From assembly GCA_044375555.1 (NCBI GenBank), contig JBILML010000022.1, positions 1 through 47,921 on the forward strand: a stretch of DNA of 47,921 bases, read 5' to 3'. The translations under genes were made by a program, and so were the position numbers. This DNA is from UBA967 sp044375555. GTDB taxonomy: Bacteria; Verrucomicrobiota; Verrucomicrobiia; Chthoniobacterales; Terrimicrobiaceae. The notes beneath the pieces are model-generated. The model was not told where the DNA came from and made no database searches. It saw nothing but the letters and a program-made list of their open reading frames with translations. Positions 7,297 through 17,300 of the stretch are shown piece after piece (positions within the stretch are counted from its first letter, which is position 1; every line of letters begins with the position of its first letter).

Positions 7297-7477
7297 CCCC
7301 GAAGTGGATGCGCTCACTATCATTTTGAGTGATGTGGCGGTGGAAGAAAGCGACGAAGCCAAGCCTGGCGTCATTTTAGATTATGATGGTGAAGGAAACA
7401 TTGTTGGGCTTGAAATCCTCAATGCCAGCAAGCGGGTAGACAACCCCAAAGCCATCGACTACGCCCTCGCAAGCTGA
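7280..7477 (+). CDS. DUF2283 family protein
   Basis: This 65-residue protein has a clear DUF2283 pattern: MKVTYDPEVDALTIILSD, then PGVILDYDGEGNIVGLEILNASKRV. These proteins commonly lie downstream of DUF4258 genes and are taken as putative antitoxins; this is a context-based idea from genome neighbourhoods. Here it overlaps the DUF4258 reading frame by 17 bases. It is intact even though its partner appears to have lost its start. Confidence 0.82.
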   Translation: MKVTYDPEVDALTIILSDVAVEESDEAKPGVILDYDGEGNIVGLEILNASKRVDNPKAIDYALAS

Positions 7478-7530
7478 GCATTCAAGCCGCCGAAGTCATT
7501 TGTAGCGTGTAACGAGAAAAGGTAACGAGC

Positions 7531-7760
7531 ATGGGATTCGCTGAAAATTTGAAGTTTTGCAGATTAGGCAACGGCTTCTCGCCCGCTGGAGCAATCCGGA
7601 GCATCCCTACCAGCAACGATTTTTTGCGAACCAAACCCTCATCGAACAAGTGCTGGGTTCGGAATCCAGCGAGGAGGAGTTTGATGAACGATTTCGAAAA
7701 CGCAACCCCAGCCTTCGGGCAGTTGTTAGGGAAATTCCACCTGTATTTTCCTCCATTTAA
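7531..7760 (+). pseudogene. Second, frameshifted copy of small hypothetical gene
   Basis: This repeats 6725-6946 at high identity: ATGGGATTCGCTGAA, then QIRQRLLARWSNPEHPYQQRFFANQTLIEQVLGSESSEEEFDERF, ending EIPPVFSSI. In place of GTG between GCTGAA and TTGCAGATTAGG there are 11 bases (AATTTGAAGTT), a net +8 change that shifts the frame, so ATG 7531 reads a nonsense 84-residue product. The conserved frame could still be entered from TTG 7557, giving 67 residues. The two copies bracket the DUF4258/DUF2283 pair as direct repeats. Confidence 0.65.
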
Positions 7761-7834
7761 AAAACCTCTTTTGCTTCTGGGATAATTAATTATTTAGCCA
7801 TTCACAAGAATTTGATGGAATTTGAAACAGATCT

Positions 7835-8131
7835 ATGAGGCTCACACTCTTTGAAAGAAAGACAATCAGCGAAGCAGTCCACAGGCATTTCGGTAAGGAT
7901 TCCATTGCTTATTTGTTTGGATCACGGACGAGGGATGACTTGCGAGGGGGAGACATCGACCTGCTCATTGAAACAGGTTCCACGGAACCCGTGCAATACT
8001 CCAATAAACTTGCCTTCCGCAGTGAACTCAAATGCCGTATTGGCGATCAGAAAATAGATGTGCTCTTTGCCCGATCAAGCGATAATCGCCCAGTAATTCT
8101 TGAGGCCAAGAGGGCCATGCTGAGGTTATGA
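7835..8131 (+). CDS. mntA: MNT-domain nucleotidyltransferase (MntA-like antitoxin)
   Basis: This 98-residue minimal nucleotidyltransferase has AYLFGSRTRDDLRGGDIDLLIE, the GS...DxD metal-binding signature, near residues 26-47, and a third likely acidic ligand in KIDVLFA. In characterised pairs of this type (type VII toxin-antitoxin) the MNT protein inactivates the HEPN RNase by adding AMP to it. The gene overlaps the HEPN gene by four bases (ATGA), so the two are translationally coupled. Confidence 0.85.
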   Translation: MRLTLFERKTISEAVHRHFGKDSIAYLFGSRTRDDLRGGDIDLLIETGSTEPVQYSNKLAFRSELKCRIGDQKIDVLFARSSDNRPVILEAKRAMLRL

Positions 8132-8607
8132 ACTCTCTCATCCGTAAAAAGTGGGCAGCGGCTCTTGACGAATGCGATTCACATATTCTTCGCATTCAAA
8201 ATGCCATAAATCATTTGGCAGATAAACTTCCCATCTCAAGAGGGGCTTACGATTTTTTGGATGATCAAGAAATCGCCTACATTGACCAGCTCGTTTTTCG
8301 TTTTTCGAAATTGCAAGATGTGATGGGCAAGAAAGTGTTTCCGCTGAGCCTTGGCCTCCTTGGCGAGGATGTGGAGAGTTTTTCGTTCATTGATTTGTTA
8401 AACAAACTGGAGGTGCTCCGAATAATCCCATCGGCTACCAAGTGGATGGACTGGAGGGAACTGAGAAACGATCTCACGCACGAGTATCCGGATGTAATCG
8501 AAGACAGGATCGAGGCCTTGAACAATCTCAGCTCCGTTCTCGCGGAAATTCAAAGCGTTTATCAAAACATCAAAAAAATTGTAACTGAAAAATCTCAGGC
8601 GGTTTAA
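8128..8607 (+). CDS. hepT: HEPN-domain protein (HepT-like toxin)
   Basis: This 159-residue helical protein contains RNDLTHEY near residues 112-119, the Rx4HxY motif of HEPN ribonucleases, so its catalytic residues look intact. Its length and the upstream MNT partner match HepT/MntA-type modules. It probably cleaves or otherwise blocks RNA when not AMPylated. After it, 8608-8838 holds no recognisable gene and becomes strongly A+T-rich, marking the edge of the glycan island. Confidence 0.8.
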   Translation: MNSLIRKKWAAALDECDSHILRIQNAINHLADKLPISRGAYDFLDDQEIAYIDQLVFRFSKLQDVMGKKVFPLSLGLLGEDVESFSFIDLLNKLEVLRIIPSATKWMDWRELRNDLTHEYPDVIEDRIEALNNLSSVLAEIQSVYQNIKKIVTEKSQAV

Positions 8608-8838
8608 AAAATATCTATGGCCTTGTCTCTTTACTCGCAACATCCAGCATTCAACCTTCAAAATTTTGACCTCCACCTACCCCGGCCTCACCCAAGAAAT
8701 GCTCGACTATGAGATACAAGTTATTCGTGATTTCGTGAGATTTAAAAATCCAGCGGATTAGTTTTTGGAGCCAAACAAAAGTGCCACAAAAAGATTTTAA
8801 TTAATTTCTGATATAAATTTTTATTTACACACATATAC

Positions 8839-9957
8839 ATGGAAAAGCAATTTAACTTTAAGGCTAATGAAATCTTAACCCGACTGCAAGCCGACAGTAA
8901 CCTGCCTGCTCCAGCAAAAACAATTCTAAAAGAAAGGCAAAATCTTTGCAGTGAACTTGTGGCTAATTTGCTTTTCTGTTTGGTTAAGGATTTAAGATAC
9001 GAATATTTTAAGGACATTACTAATTTAGTTATTGCTTGTGAGGCGGATCTCGAAAAAAATCCTAATGTTATGTCTCAGGCTGCTTTTACCGCTTGGGTGC
9101 AGGGATTAAATGACGAGTGTGAACGATGGTCTAAAAGGGTTATTTGCATGGCTCCCAAGCACCATGCCGGATATCTGCGCCTGGGCTTAAATTTTTTGGG
9201 AAAACAAAATTTTATAGAGGCATTTATAGTTTTATCTGCAGGATTGAGGAATACAAACAATAATCAGGAGCTCATAGGTTGGTTTCATTTGGCTGAGAGG
9301 ATGGCAGTTGGTTCGAGAGATGTGGTTTTTACAAAGTTTGGCAAGACATTTCATTATCATTTGAGTTGTTTCAACGGCCAAGCAATTGAGTCTGATGCAG
9401 CGCATTTATCTGGAAAATTTACAGAGGAATCCGAGTTAATGTTTCTCGCGGGATTTTTGGGCGGATGTAAAAGCTTTGTTGAAGTAGGAGCTCTTGTTGG
9501 AAACCATACAGTTTTTCTTGCCTCATTTATACAACCAGAAAAATATTTGATTATCGATGCTCTGGACCTCTCAATCGAGGAGACCAAAAAAAATGTCGAA
9601 AGCAATGTGGACAACTATCCTAAAACTGTTTTTACTTTTGTGGAGGCGGCTCTCGGTGCATCAGGCGGCGAGGAGGTTGTGATCGGGGGTAAAAAAGTCA
9701 TTACCCGCACCCTTGAAGAGTTAATTCCTAAAGATGTGGATTTTATAAAAATCGATATTGATGGAATGGAGGGTCCTCTTCTTGAGTCTTTAATAGATTT
9801 TATTTCAGATAAAAATATTAAAATATTTATTGAAGTGGAGTCGCAATACCTTGGAGCATATAACAAAAAAATGAGTGAGATTGACTATGTAATTATCAAT
9901 AAAATCGACCACGGTTCCTATTCGAATTTATTCCTGCAAAAAAAAAATAACATATGA
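8839..9957 (+). CDS. FkbM-family methyltransferase with helical N-terminal half
   Basis: The 372-residue protein has a helical, TPR-like N-terminal part (about 1-140, e.g. PKHHAGYLRLGLNFLGKQNFIEAFIVLSAGLRN) and a C-terminal SAM-dependent FkbM domain. SAM motif I is SFVEVGALVGNHTVFLASF (about 210-228); the family hallmark VDFIKIDIDGMEGPLLESL is near 300-318. FkbM enzymes O-methylate sugars or related hydroxyls. It is the first of three such genes in a row, all on the plus strand with low GC, followed by a multi-domain glycosyltransferase. A sugar-methylating role in the same pathway is likely. No good Shine-Dalgarno sequence is visible before ATG 8839. Confidence 0.85.
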   Translation: MEKQFNFKANEILTRLQADSNLPAPAKTILKERQNLCSELVANLLFCLVKDLRYEYFKDITNLVIACEADLEKNPNVMSQAAFTAWVQGLNDECERWSKRVICMAPKHHAGYLRLGLNFLGKQNFIEAFIVLSAGLRNTNNNQELIGWFHLAERMAVGSRDVVFTKFGKTFHYHLSCFNGQAIESDAAHLSGKFTEESELMFLAGFLGGCKSFVEVGALVGNHTVFLASFIQPEKYLIIDALDLSIEETKKNVESNVDNYPKTVFTFVEAALGASGGEEVVIGGKKVITRTLEELIPKDVDFIKIDIDGMEGPLLESLIDFISDKNIKIFIEVESQYLGAYNKKMSEIDYVIINKIDHGSYSNLFLQKKNNI

Positions 9958-9987
9958 ACTCAGAACGAAACATAGATGTCGTAATAT
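9955..9987 (+). repeat. Stray 31-base copy of the next gene's interior
   Basis: GAACTCAGAACGAAACAT, then a one-base change, then GATGTCGTAATA, repeats the coding sequence at 10192-10222 with about one mismatch in 31 bases. Here it spans the last codons of the first FkbM gene and the intergenic space. It looks like the scar of a recombination or duplication among FkbM genes. Confidence 0.6.
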
Positions 9988-10023
9988 ATATTTTATAACT
10001 CTATTTGAAACTTGTAAAAAACT

Positions 10024-10674
10024 ATGATTATCTTTGACAATTGTGAAGCAAATCTAAACGGAGAAAAGCAACTTTTGGATAGGTTGCCAGCAGGGTTAAC
10101 TGTCTTTGATGTTGGTTGCCGCTATGATAGCCTTTTTTTGGAGTATCCAGGAGAAGTGCACTATTTCGATCCCGACCCACAATTCATTAAAGAACTCAGA
10201 ACGAAACATGGATGTCGTAATACAAAATCAGCCTTTAATAATTTCGGTCTATCTGATTTGAATGGAAATATGACATATTATCCTAAATTTCAATCTTTTG
10301 TAGATAGAAATGAAAGCATGGGATTGGATGTTCCGATGAGCAGGGTTTCCCTAGATTTAAAAAGGGCCGATGAATACATTGTGTCAAATGGCATCGGCAA
10401 AGTGGATTTTCTTAAGGTAGACACGGAAGGGTATGAATTGCGGGTTTTGAAAGGCTTTGGAGACAAGCTATCATCCGTGCGTTTTATTCAATTTGAATAT
10501 GCAGGAACTTATCGAGATGCAGGCATTCAATTGAAAGATGTGATAGATTATCTTTCAAAAAATAGTTTTGGGAAATTTTCTTATATTTCTAGTGCTGGAT
10601 TAATTCCGATAACTAACTACACTGACAACTATCGATATTGTAATATTTTCTGCTCGAATCTTTCTTTCAAGTGA
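10024..10674 (+). CDS. FkbM-family methyltransferase
   Basis: This 216-residue single-domain methyltransferase has a SAM motif I at TVFDVGCRYDSLFLEYPG (the glycine-rich loop is altered, with CRYDS in place of the usual GxG) and the FkbM signature VDFLKVDTEGYELRVLKGF near residues 127-145. RFIQFEYAGTY follows as the expected strand. It lies 66 bases after the first FkbM gene and 40 before the third. It is likely to methylate a glycan hydroxyl; the exact acceptor is unknown. Confidence 0.85.
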   Translation: MIIFDNCEANLNGEKQLLDRLPAGLTVFDVGCRYDSLFLEYPGEVHYFDPDPQFIKELRTKHGCRNTKSAFNNFGLSDLNGNMTYYPKFQSFVDRNESMGLDVPMSRVSLDLKRADEYIVSNGIGKVDFLKVDTEGYELRVLKGFGDKLSSVRFIQFEYAGTYRDAGIQLKDVIDYLSKNSFGKFSYISSAGLIPITNYTDNYRYCNIFCSNLSFK

Positions 10675-10714
10675 ACATAATTTACTTTAAGTCCTGAAAA
10701 TATTTATTTAAAGA

Positions 10715-11317
10715 GTGTATATTCCAATAGACAAAATTATCGAGAAGTATCAGATGCCCGTTTCAGGGGTGATTCACATTGGAGCCCACTATGGTGAGGA
10801 ATATCTTAATTATATTCAGCAAGGTATTTTCAATCTCCACTTTTTTGAGGCCTCGCGTCGGACCTTTCTTAAACTCCGATCAATGGTCGGATGTTCTTCA
10901 TGCTATAATTTCGCCCTTGGAGCTGTGGAGTCAATTGCTGTGCTTCATGTTGAGACACGCAATGAAGGACAGTCGAACTCCCTATTGAAGCCGCTTCTGC
11001 ACACGAAGCAATATCCCCAAATCGTATTCAATGAAACCGAAGAGGTGCAAGTATACCCTCTGGACAGTTTTCAAATTGAGGGTTGCAACTTTCTAAATAT
11101 CGATGTGCAAGGTTTTGAACTAGAGGTTTTGAAAGGTTCTAAAAAAACATTAAGAGGAGTAAACTATATTTACTCTGAGGTAAATCGCGCCGAGACCTAC
11201 GAAAATTGCGCCCAAATCGGTGATATGGATGAATTCCTTTTATTTAATGGATTCAATAGAGTTGAAACAATTTGGTCTGGAGGAATCTGGGGAGATGCGC
11301 TTTGGATAAGGGAATAG
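10715..11317 (+). CDS. FkbM-family methyltransferase
   Basis: This 200-residue protein probably starts at GTG 10715, since there is no earlier in-frame ATG close to the domain. VSGVIHIGAHYGEEYLNY is SAM motif I, and CNFLNIDVQGFELEVLKGSKKTL is the FkbM signature. The segment VNYIYSEVN matches the strand that usually follows. It is third in the run and only 13 bases before the giant glycosyltransferase gene, so the four are probably co-transcribed. Three diverged FkbM enzymes suggest methylation at different positions of one glycan. Confidence 0.85.
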   Translation: MYIPIDKIIEKYQMPVSGVIHIGAHYGEEYLNYIQQGIFNLHFFEASRRTFLKLRSMVGCSSCYNFALGAVESIAVLHVETRNEGQSNSLLKPLLHTKQYPQIVFNETEEVQVYPLDSFQIEGCNFLNIDVQGFELEVLKGSKKTLRGVNYIYSEVNRAETYENCAQIGDMDEFLLFNGFNRVETIWSGGIWGDALWIRE

Positions 11318-11330
11318 ATTTTAATTTAAA

Positions 11331-14300
11331 ATGAATGGTTTAAAAAAAGCGTTTGATAATATCCTACAATTACCTTGTGATATAGACAATGTGTATTCCT
11401 CATCGATGCTATCGTCTTTATTCCAGAAGAGTGAATCGCTGGGCATTTTTCAAAATGGCTTTGCAAAGCATGCCTTCGAAAGGGGCAAGTTGCAGGAAGC
11501 TTTGAAAGTGATTGATCTGTTGGAAAAAATCTACCCGCTCAACTTCATTCTCTTGCTTACTAAAGGCGAGCTTTTTGAGTTTTTAGGTAGAACTATCGAG
11601 GCAGCTTCTTTTTATGAAGCAGCCCATTCCCTTATTCCAGGGCATGGCATTCCATTTACTAAGAAATTGTTGATGGGTTTGAGGGATATTCGCTCTACCT
11701 TGCCCCCAAATATTGCCGCTAAAAGTGCTGAACCTTTTATTTGCATGAGCTCGCTTGGGCTTAACGGTCGATTTGGCAACCAGCTTTTCCAATACGCTTT
11801 CCTGCGTTGCTACGCTAAAAAGCATAATCTTAGGCTGGAGGTGCCTGATTGGTTGGGAAGATACATTTTTGGTTTTGCTGATGACTGGTCCTGCGATGCG
11901 CCTAATCCCATACCCGTAACCGTGCAATCACTGGAAGCGAATGCAGGAAATCCGGTGCTGCGTAATTGCAATATTTCAGGATATTTCAATGAACACACAG
12001 CTCCGCTTTTCAAATTCAAAGATTTCATCCAAGATTTGTTCCAGCCCTCACAGCGTTTTAGTCCTGTATTGCAGAGGTTGAAGAATGAATTAAAGCCAGA
12101 TGGCTCTCAACTGATCGGACTCCACTTAAGAAGAGGCGACTTCGGCTACGGGGAGTTTTGGATAGCACCTGAGGAATGGTATATCGACTGGGTCGCATCA
12201 AAACTTCAGAAAAATCCCAAGGCGCGCCTTTATATTGCGACTGATGACCGATCTACACTGAAAGCATTCGCGCGTTTTCACCCGATCACTTGTGCCGATT
12301 TAGGCTTAGGATTGGGGGAATTGGATTTCCTTTTAGATTTCTATGCTCTTGCCTATGCAGATTATCTTGCCATATCGAATAGCACTTTTTCTTTCTTTGC
12401 GGCGATGATAAATCGTGATGGGCGTGAATTTATTCGGCCCATACCCGATCAAAGTTGCCTAAAAAGTTTCGATCCTTGGAACTCTGAAGTGCTTATCAAG
12501 CATAGTGCTGACGAACTTAAGAAAACTATCAGTAAACAAAAAAGGGGGGGGCATCAATCTGCGATGCAGCCTTTTGTGTTTTTCCTATCGTCACGATCAA
12601 ACTATCGTGAATCTATCATTTCTCCTAATGAAATTTTCTGCGGCCCAGACACAAGTGATGAATTTGTAGGAGGTAGTTATAGATGTTTGCAAACGCCAGC
12701 GCAGCCATTCGATGCTGATAAGCTATTGATTGAAAAAGGCATTCTTGAATCGCCAAATATGATCTTAGTGAAGGCGGATTCCACAGGGCGAAATTTTCCG
12801 AGAAATCTTGCCGCGTTCAAATGTCCCAAGGTTCTGTTGGTTGGCGACACGCACCACATGCAGGCGCCTATCCGGAAATTAATCGACTATGCAAAGAGCG
12901 AGCCGTTTGATCGGATCATTTTCGACCATACGCGGCATCATGCCCGCTGGTTTTTTGAGGCCGGATTTACCAACTTGCACTGGATTCCTGCGTTGGACTT
13001 CACATTCCAGAAGCGGGAAGTTTCCTCGCGGCCATCTCGGAAGTTGAGTTTTGTCGGTCAAGCGGGGCGGTTTCATCCTTACCGTTGCCATATATTGGAA
13101 AATCTCAAGAAGGCTGGGTTGCCGCTGGAGGTGATGCAGACCTCGCCAAGCGGGGCGGCAGATGTTTATGCGGATTCGCAAGTGACACTGAATATCGCGC
13201 TGAATGGCGATTTAAATTTGCGAGTCTTTGAAGCGCTCGCAGCGGGGGGATTTTTACTCACGGACCGTCTGACGGAGTCTTCGGGTTTAGAGACCTTATT
13301 CACGCCTGGGGAGGATTTGGTGGTGTGGAATGGGTTTGATGAGTTGGCGGAAAAAATTCGCTATTATCTAGCAAATCCCGCTGAGGCTTTTCGAATTCGG
13401 CGCGCAGGGCAGAAGAAGCTGCTCGCATTGCACAGCCCGGAGGTGAAGATTCGCGAATTCTGGGATCTCGTTTTGCACGGGAAGGAAAATCCCGCATATT
13501 CCCTCGAGCGCGAGAAAAAAGCTGTTCCTCAACTGAAAGCAGGGCCTGCCCTGGATTTGCTGCCGGCCTATGAGTTTTTTCAGGAACTGCACCGCAACAG
13601 GGCCCGCTTGGTTTTTGCTTGTGCAGAAAGTGACAGGGAAAAGGTGCGGCGTTTTGTAGATCTGCCTCGGGTGGAGTGCTGTGGTTACTCGGATTTGCCG
13701 AGGCAGTGCTTGGAGGAGGGCGAGGGATTTCGGGACGAGTGGATTTTACATATTGCCAAGGGTATGGATCTTGGGGCGCTGCAGTCGATGCTGGCGAATT
13801 CGGTGGTGTGTCATGTCTTCGCGCCAGATGGCGATCCCGGTGTGCTCGGAGAGTGGGGGTTCACGAAAAAAGAGTTTGGTGTTTATGAGCTGACGCGACC
13901 TGTTCGTGGAACCATGCGAAGGGCGGTAAATCTCGGTGGGGAGGAGGGGGCGCGGATGCTGGAACCCTGTCTGGACCTTTGTGTCAACGACGTGGAGGCT
14001 CTGGGGGTGGCGGATGCGGCAGATGCGCTGGCGTTGCCCGAGCTTCGGAAGGATGCGCTCTTGCGTGCAGTGTTCTTGAACCGGGAGTGCGTATCAGGGT
14101 TGATTCAGCTAGCGGATATGTCGATCGATGCAGGGGCACTGGTGGATGCGGCGTTGCTTCTCAGCGAGGCGAACCGTGTCGAGCCTTTGCCCGAGGCGAT
14201 AGCTCCTGTGTTCCGAGAGTTAATAGACAAGGTAGCGGGGGTTCCTGAGATTTCCTCTTATTTTGAGGCTCTGCAAGGTGGCGTGCATCCCGATCCGGTA

Positions 14301-17300
14301 GCGAGGCGCAGGATTCTCGTGGTTACGAATCTCTTTCCGCCCCAGGAAATGGGGGGCTACGGGCGCAAAATCTGGGAGTTTGCCAACGGCCTCCGGCAGC
14401 GTGGCCACAATGTTGAGGTGATGACTTCCGATGCCTCGTATTTGGCGAAGGCGCCGGATGAAAGCGAGGATGCACTCGAGTCGATCGTGCGCCGCGAGTT
14501 GGTGTTGATGGGTGAGTGGCGAGATGGGAACACGCAAGTCACCGGTGATCCGCAGGAGCAGCAACGGATCGGTAAAAAAAACGCTGTCTTGGTGATGGAA
14601 ACCGCTCGGCGGCTTAAGCCCGATGCGGTCCTTCTCGGGAATCTGGACTTCCTCGGAGCTGAGCTTGTCCATGCCTTATTGAAAGCGGGTATCCCTGTGG
14701 TTCACTCGCTTGGCAACCAGACGCCTTGGTATCATCAGGCGAATTCCATCAATTCCCCACTTTATGTCGTTGCGCCCGCCAGTGACTGGCTGGGCAGGAA
14801 TTTTTTGGAGCAGGGCTACACGGCATCGCGCTTGGTGACGGTGTATCCAGGGGCGCGCATCGACCGGTTTTACCGTGCGTTTTTGCCGGACATCCGGAGG
14901 CTCAGGATCGCTTTTGCTGGGCTTGTGATGGCCTACAAGGGGCCGCAGATATTGATCGACGCGTTGGCGCGATTGCATGCGGCGGGGGTTGATTTCGAGG
15001 CTGAGATCGCAGGGGATTCGATCGACCAGGCGTTTGTCGATCAACTCAAGGAATTCGTGGTGCGGCAGGGTTTGTCCGACAGGATTCGGTTCACAGGCTT
15101 TCTCGCACGGCGCGAGTTGGCGGCGTTGTTCGCGCGGAGCAATGTCCTTGTGTTTCCCACAAAAGTGCCGGAGGCGTTCGGGATCAGCCAGGTGGAGGCC
15201 ATGGCTGGCGGGTTGATTGTGCTAACCTCGGGCACGGGAGGAACGCGCGAGGTGGTGCGCAATGAGGTGGATGGGATTGTTTTTGATATGGACGACCCTG
15301 TGTCCTTGGCAAAATCGTTGCTGCGGCTCGCGAACGATTCCGCTTTTCGTCTCAGACTGCAGGCCAATGCGCGCGAGCGGGCGCTCCAATTTTCGGTGAC
15401 CGCATCGGTGGTGAAAATCGAGGGGATCATCGAGGAGTTGATCGGAGACAGGAAATCCAGTGCTCCGTCGAACCAGGAGATGCCGAAATTTGCGAATGCG
15501 ACCGCCACGCTGGAGGTGGCGGTTTCTGCGTTCAACGCAGGGCGACTTGCGGAAGCCGAGGATGTTTGCCGGGAGTTGCTGCAGGCCGATGAGAAATGCG
15601 CGGGGGCTTGGAATCTCATGGCGCGGATGGCGGCGCTGAATGGGGATTTGGAGACGGCAGGGGATTTTGCTTCGGTGGCTTGCGAGTTGGAGCCGGGCAA
15701 TGCCGAGTTCGCCCGTGGTGTGGGGGAGGTTTTTTTACAGCGAAAGGACATCGAGCAGGCCGAGGCTCAGGCGCGGCGGGCTTTGGAACTCGAACCCGAG
15801 TCGCCGGAGGGGTTGGTTTTGCTGGGTCGGGTGCTGGCCGAGAAGGGGGAGCAAGGAAATGCGCTGGAGGCGTTTGAAAGGGCTTTGCGTCTGCGCAAGG
15901 ACGATGCGGAGGCGATTACGCATTATGCGATGGCGCTGCAAAAATTCGGGCGCGGGAAGGAGGCGGTTTCTCAAATTCGGAAGGCGTGTGCCTTGGAGCC
16001 CGAATCCGTGGAGCACCAGACGAATTTGGCAACGATTCTCGAGCAGGAGAAACGCTATGTGGACGCCCTGGCGGCCTATGGCAAGGCGGCGCGCATGAAT
16101 CCCGACATTGGTTATGTGTGGTTCCGGCAGGGCAAATTGCTCAACGGCCTCAAGCGTTACGCCGAGTCGATTCCGATGTTGGAAAAAGCGGTTTCGCTTC
16201 CGGGCCGATTGGGCGAATTCCATTACGAGCTGGGCCTGGCGCTTCATATGTCCAAACGGTTCCCCGAGGCTCTTGACCAATACGGCCAGGCTCTCGCGGC
16301 GGGCTACAACACCGCCGCCTTGCAGTGCAACCGGGGCGTTATTTTCAAGGAACTCCGGCGCGGAGGAGATTCGATCATGGCCTTCCACACCGCCGTGAAA
16401 ATGGATCCCTCGAATCTCTCGTATCTTAACAATCTCGGCGCGGCGGCTCTGGAGATCGGCTTGAACAGCGAGGCGTTGGACTGCTTCGAGGAGGCGGTGC
16501 GCCAGAACCCGAAGATCGCCACGGCGCAAAACAATATCGGCAACTTGCTTAAAGACCGCGCGCGGGGCATGGACGCGCTTCCGCACTACCGCAAGTCGAT
16601 GGAGTTGGATCCGTCGAGTTCGGACACGCAAAGCAACTATCTTCTCTGCCACATGTATCTCTCGGAAATGGATCCGAAGGCGGTCTTCGAGGAGCACCGG
16701 AAATGGGGCCTCGAAAAGTCGAAAAAAACACCGCCGGCGTTCAAGTTTAAGCCGAGGTCGTCCGGCTCAAAGCTCCGTGTGGGTTTTCTCTCCGGCGACC
16801 TCTGTCACCACCCTGTGGCGCATTTCATCGAGCCGCTTTTCCGCGAATACAACAAGGAGCGTTTCGAGTTTGTCGCGTATGGCGACCAGCGGAAATCCGA
16901 CGAGTTTTCCGAGCGTTTCGCCAAGCAAGTCCATCTCTGGCGCGAGACCTGCAGCCTCACCGATGAGGCGCTGGCAAAAAAAATCCACGAGGACCGCGTG
17001 GATATCCTTTTCGAGTTGTCGGGTCACACGGCCTACAACCGAATGGGCGTTCTCGCACTGAAACCCGCGCCGCTTCAGGCGAGCTATCTAGGCTACCCAG
17101 GAACAACGGGCCTTCCGACGATGGATTTCCGCATCACCGACGAGTTGGTGGACCCCGTTGGCATGACAGAAAAATTCCACACCGAGCGGCTCATCAGGTT
17201 GTCGCGATGCGCCTGGTGCTACGAGCCCGATGCGGTCGCTCCCGATGTCGCGCCAGTGCCTGCGCTTAAGAACGGCCACATTACTTTCGGTTGCTTTAAC

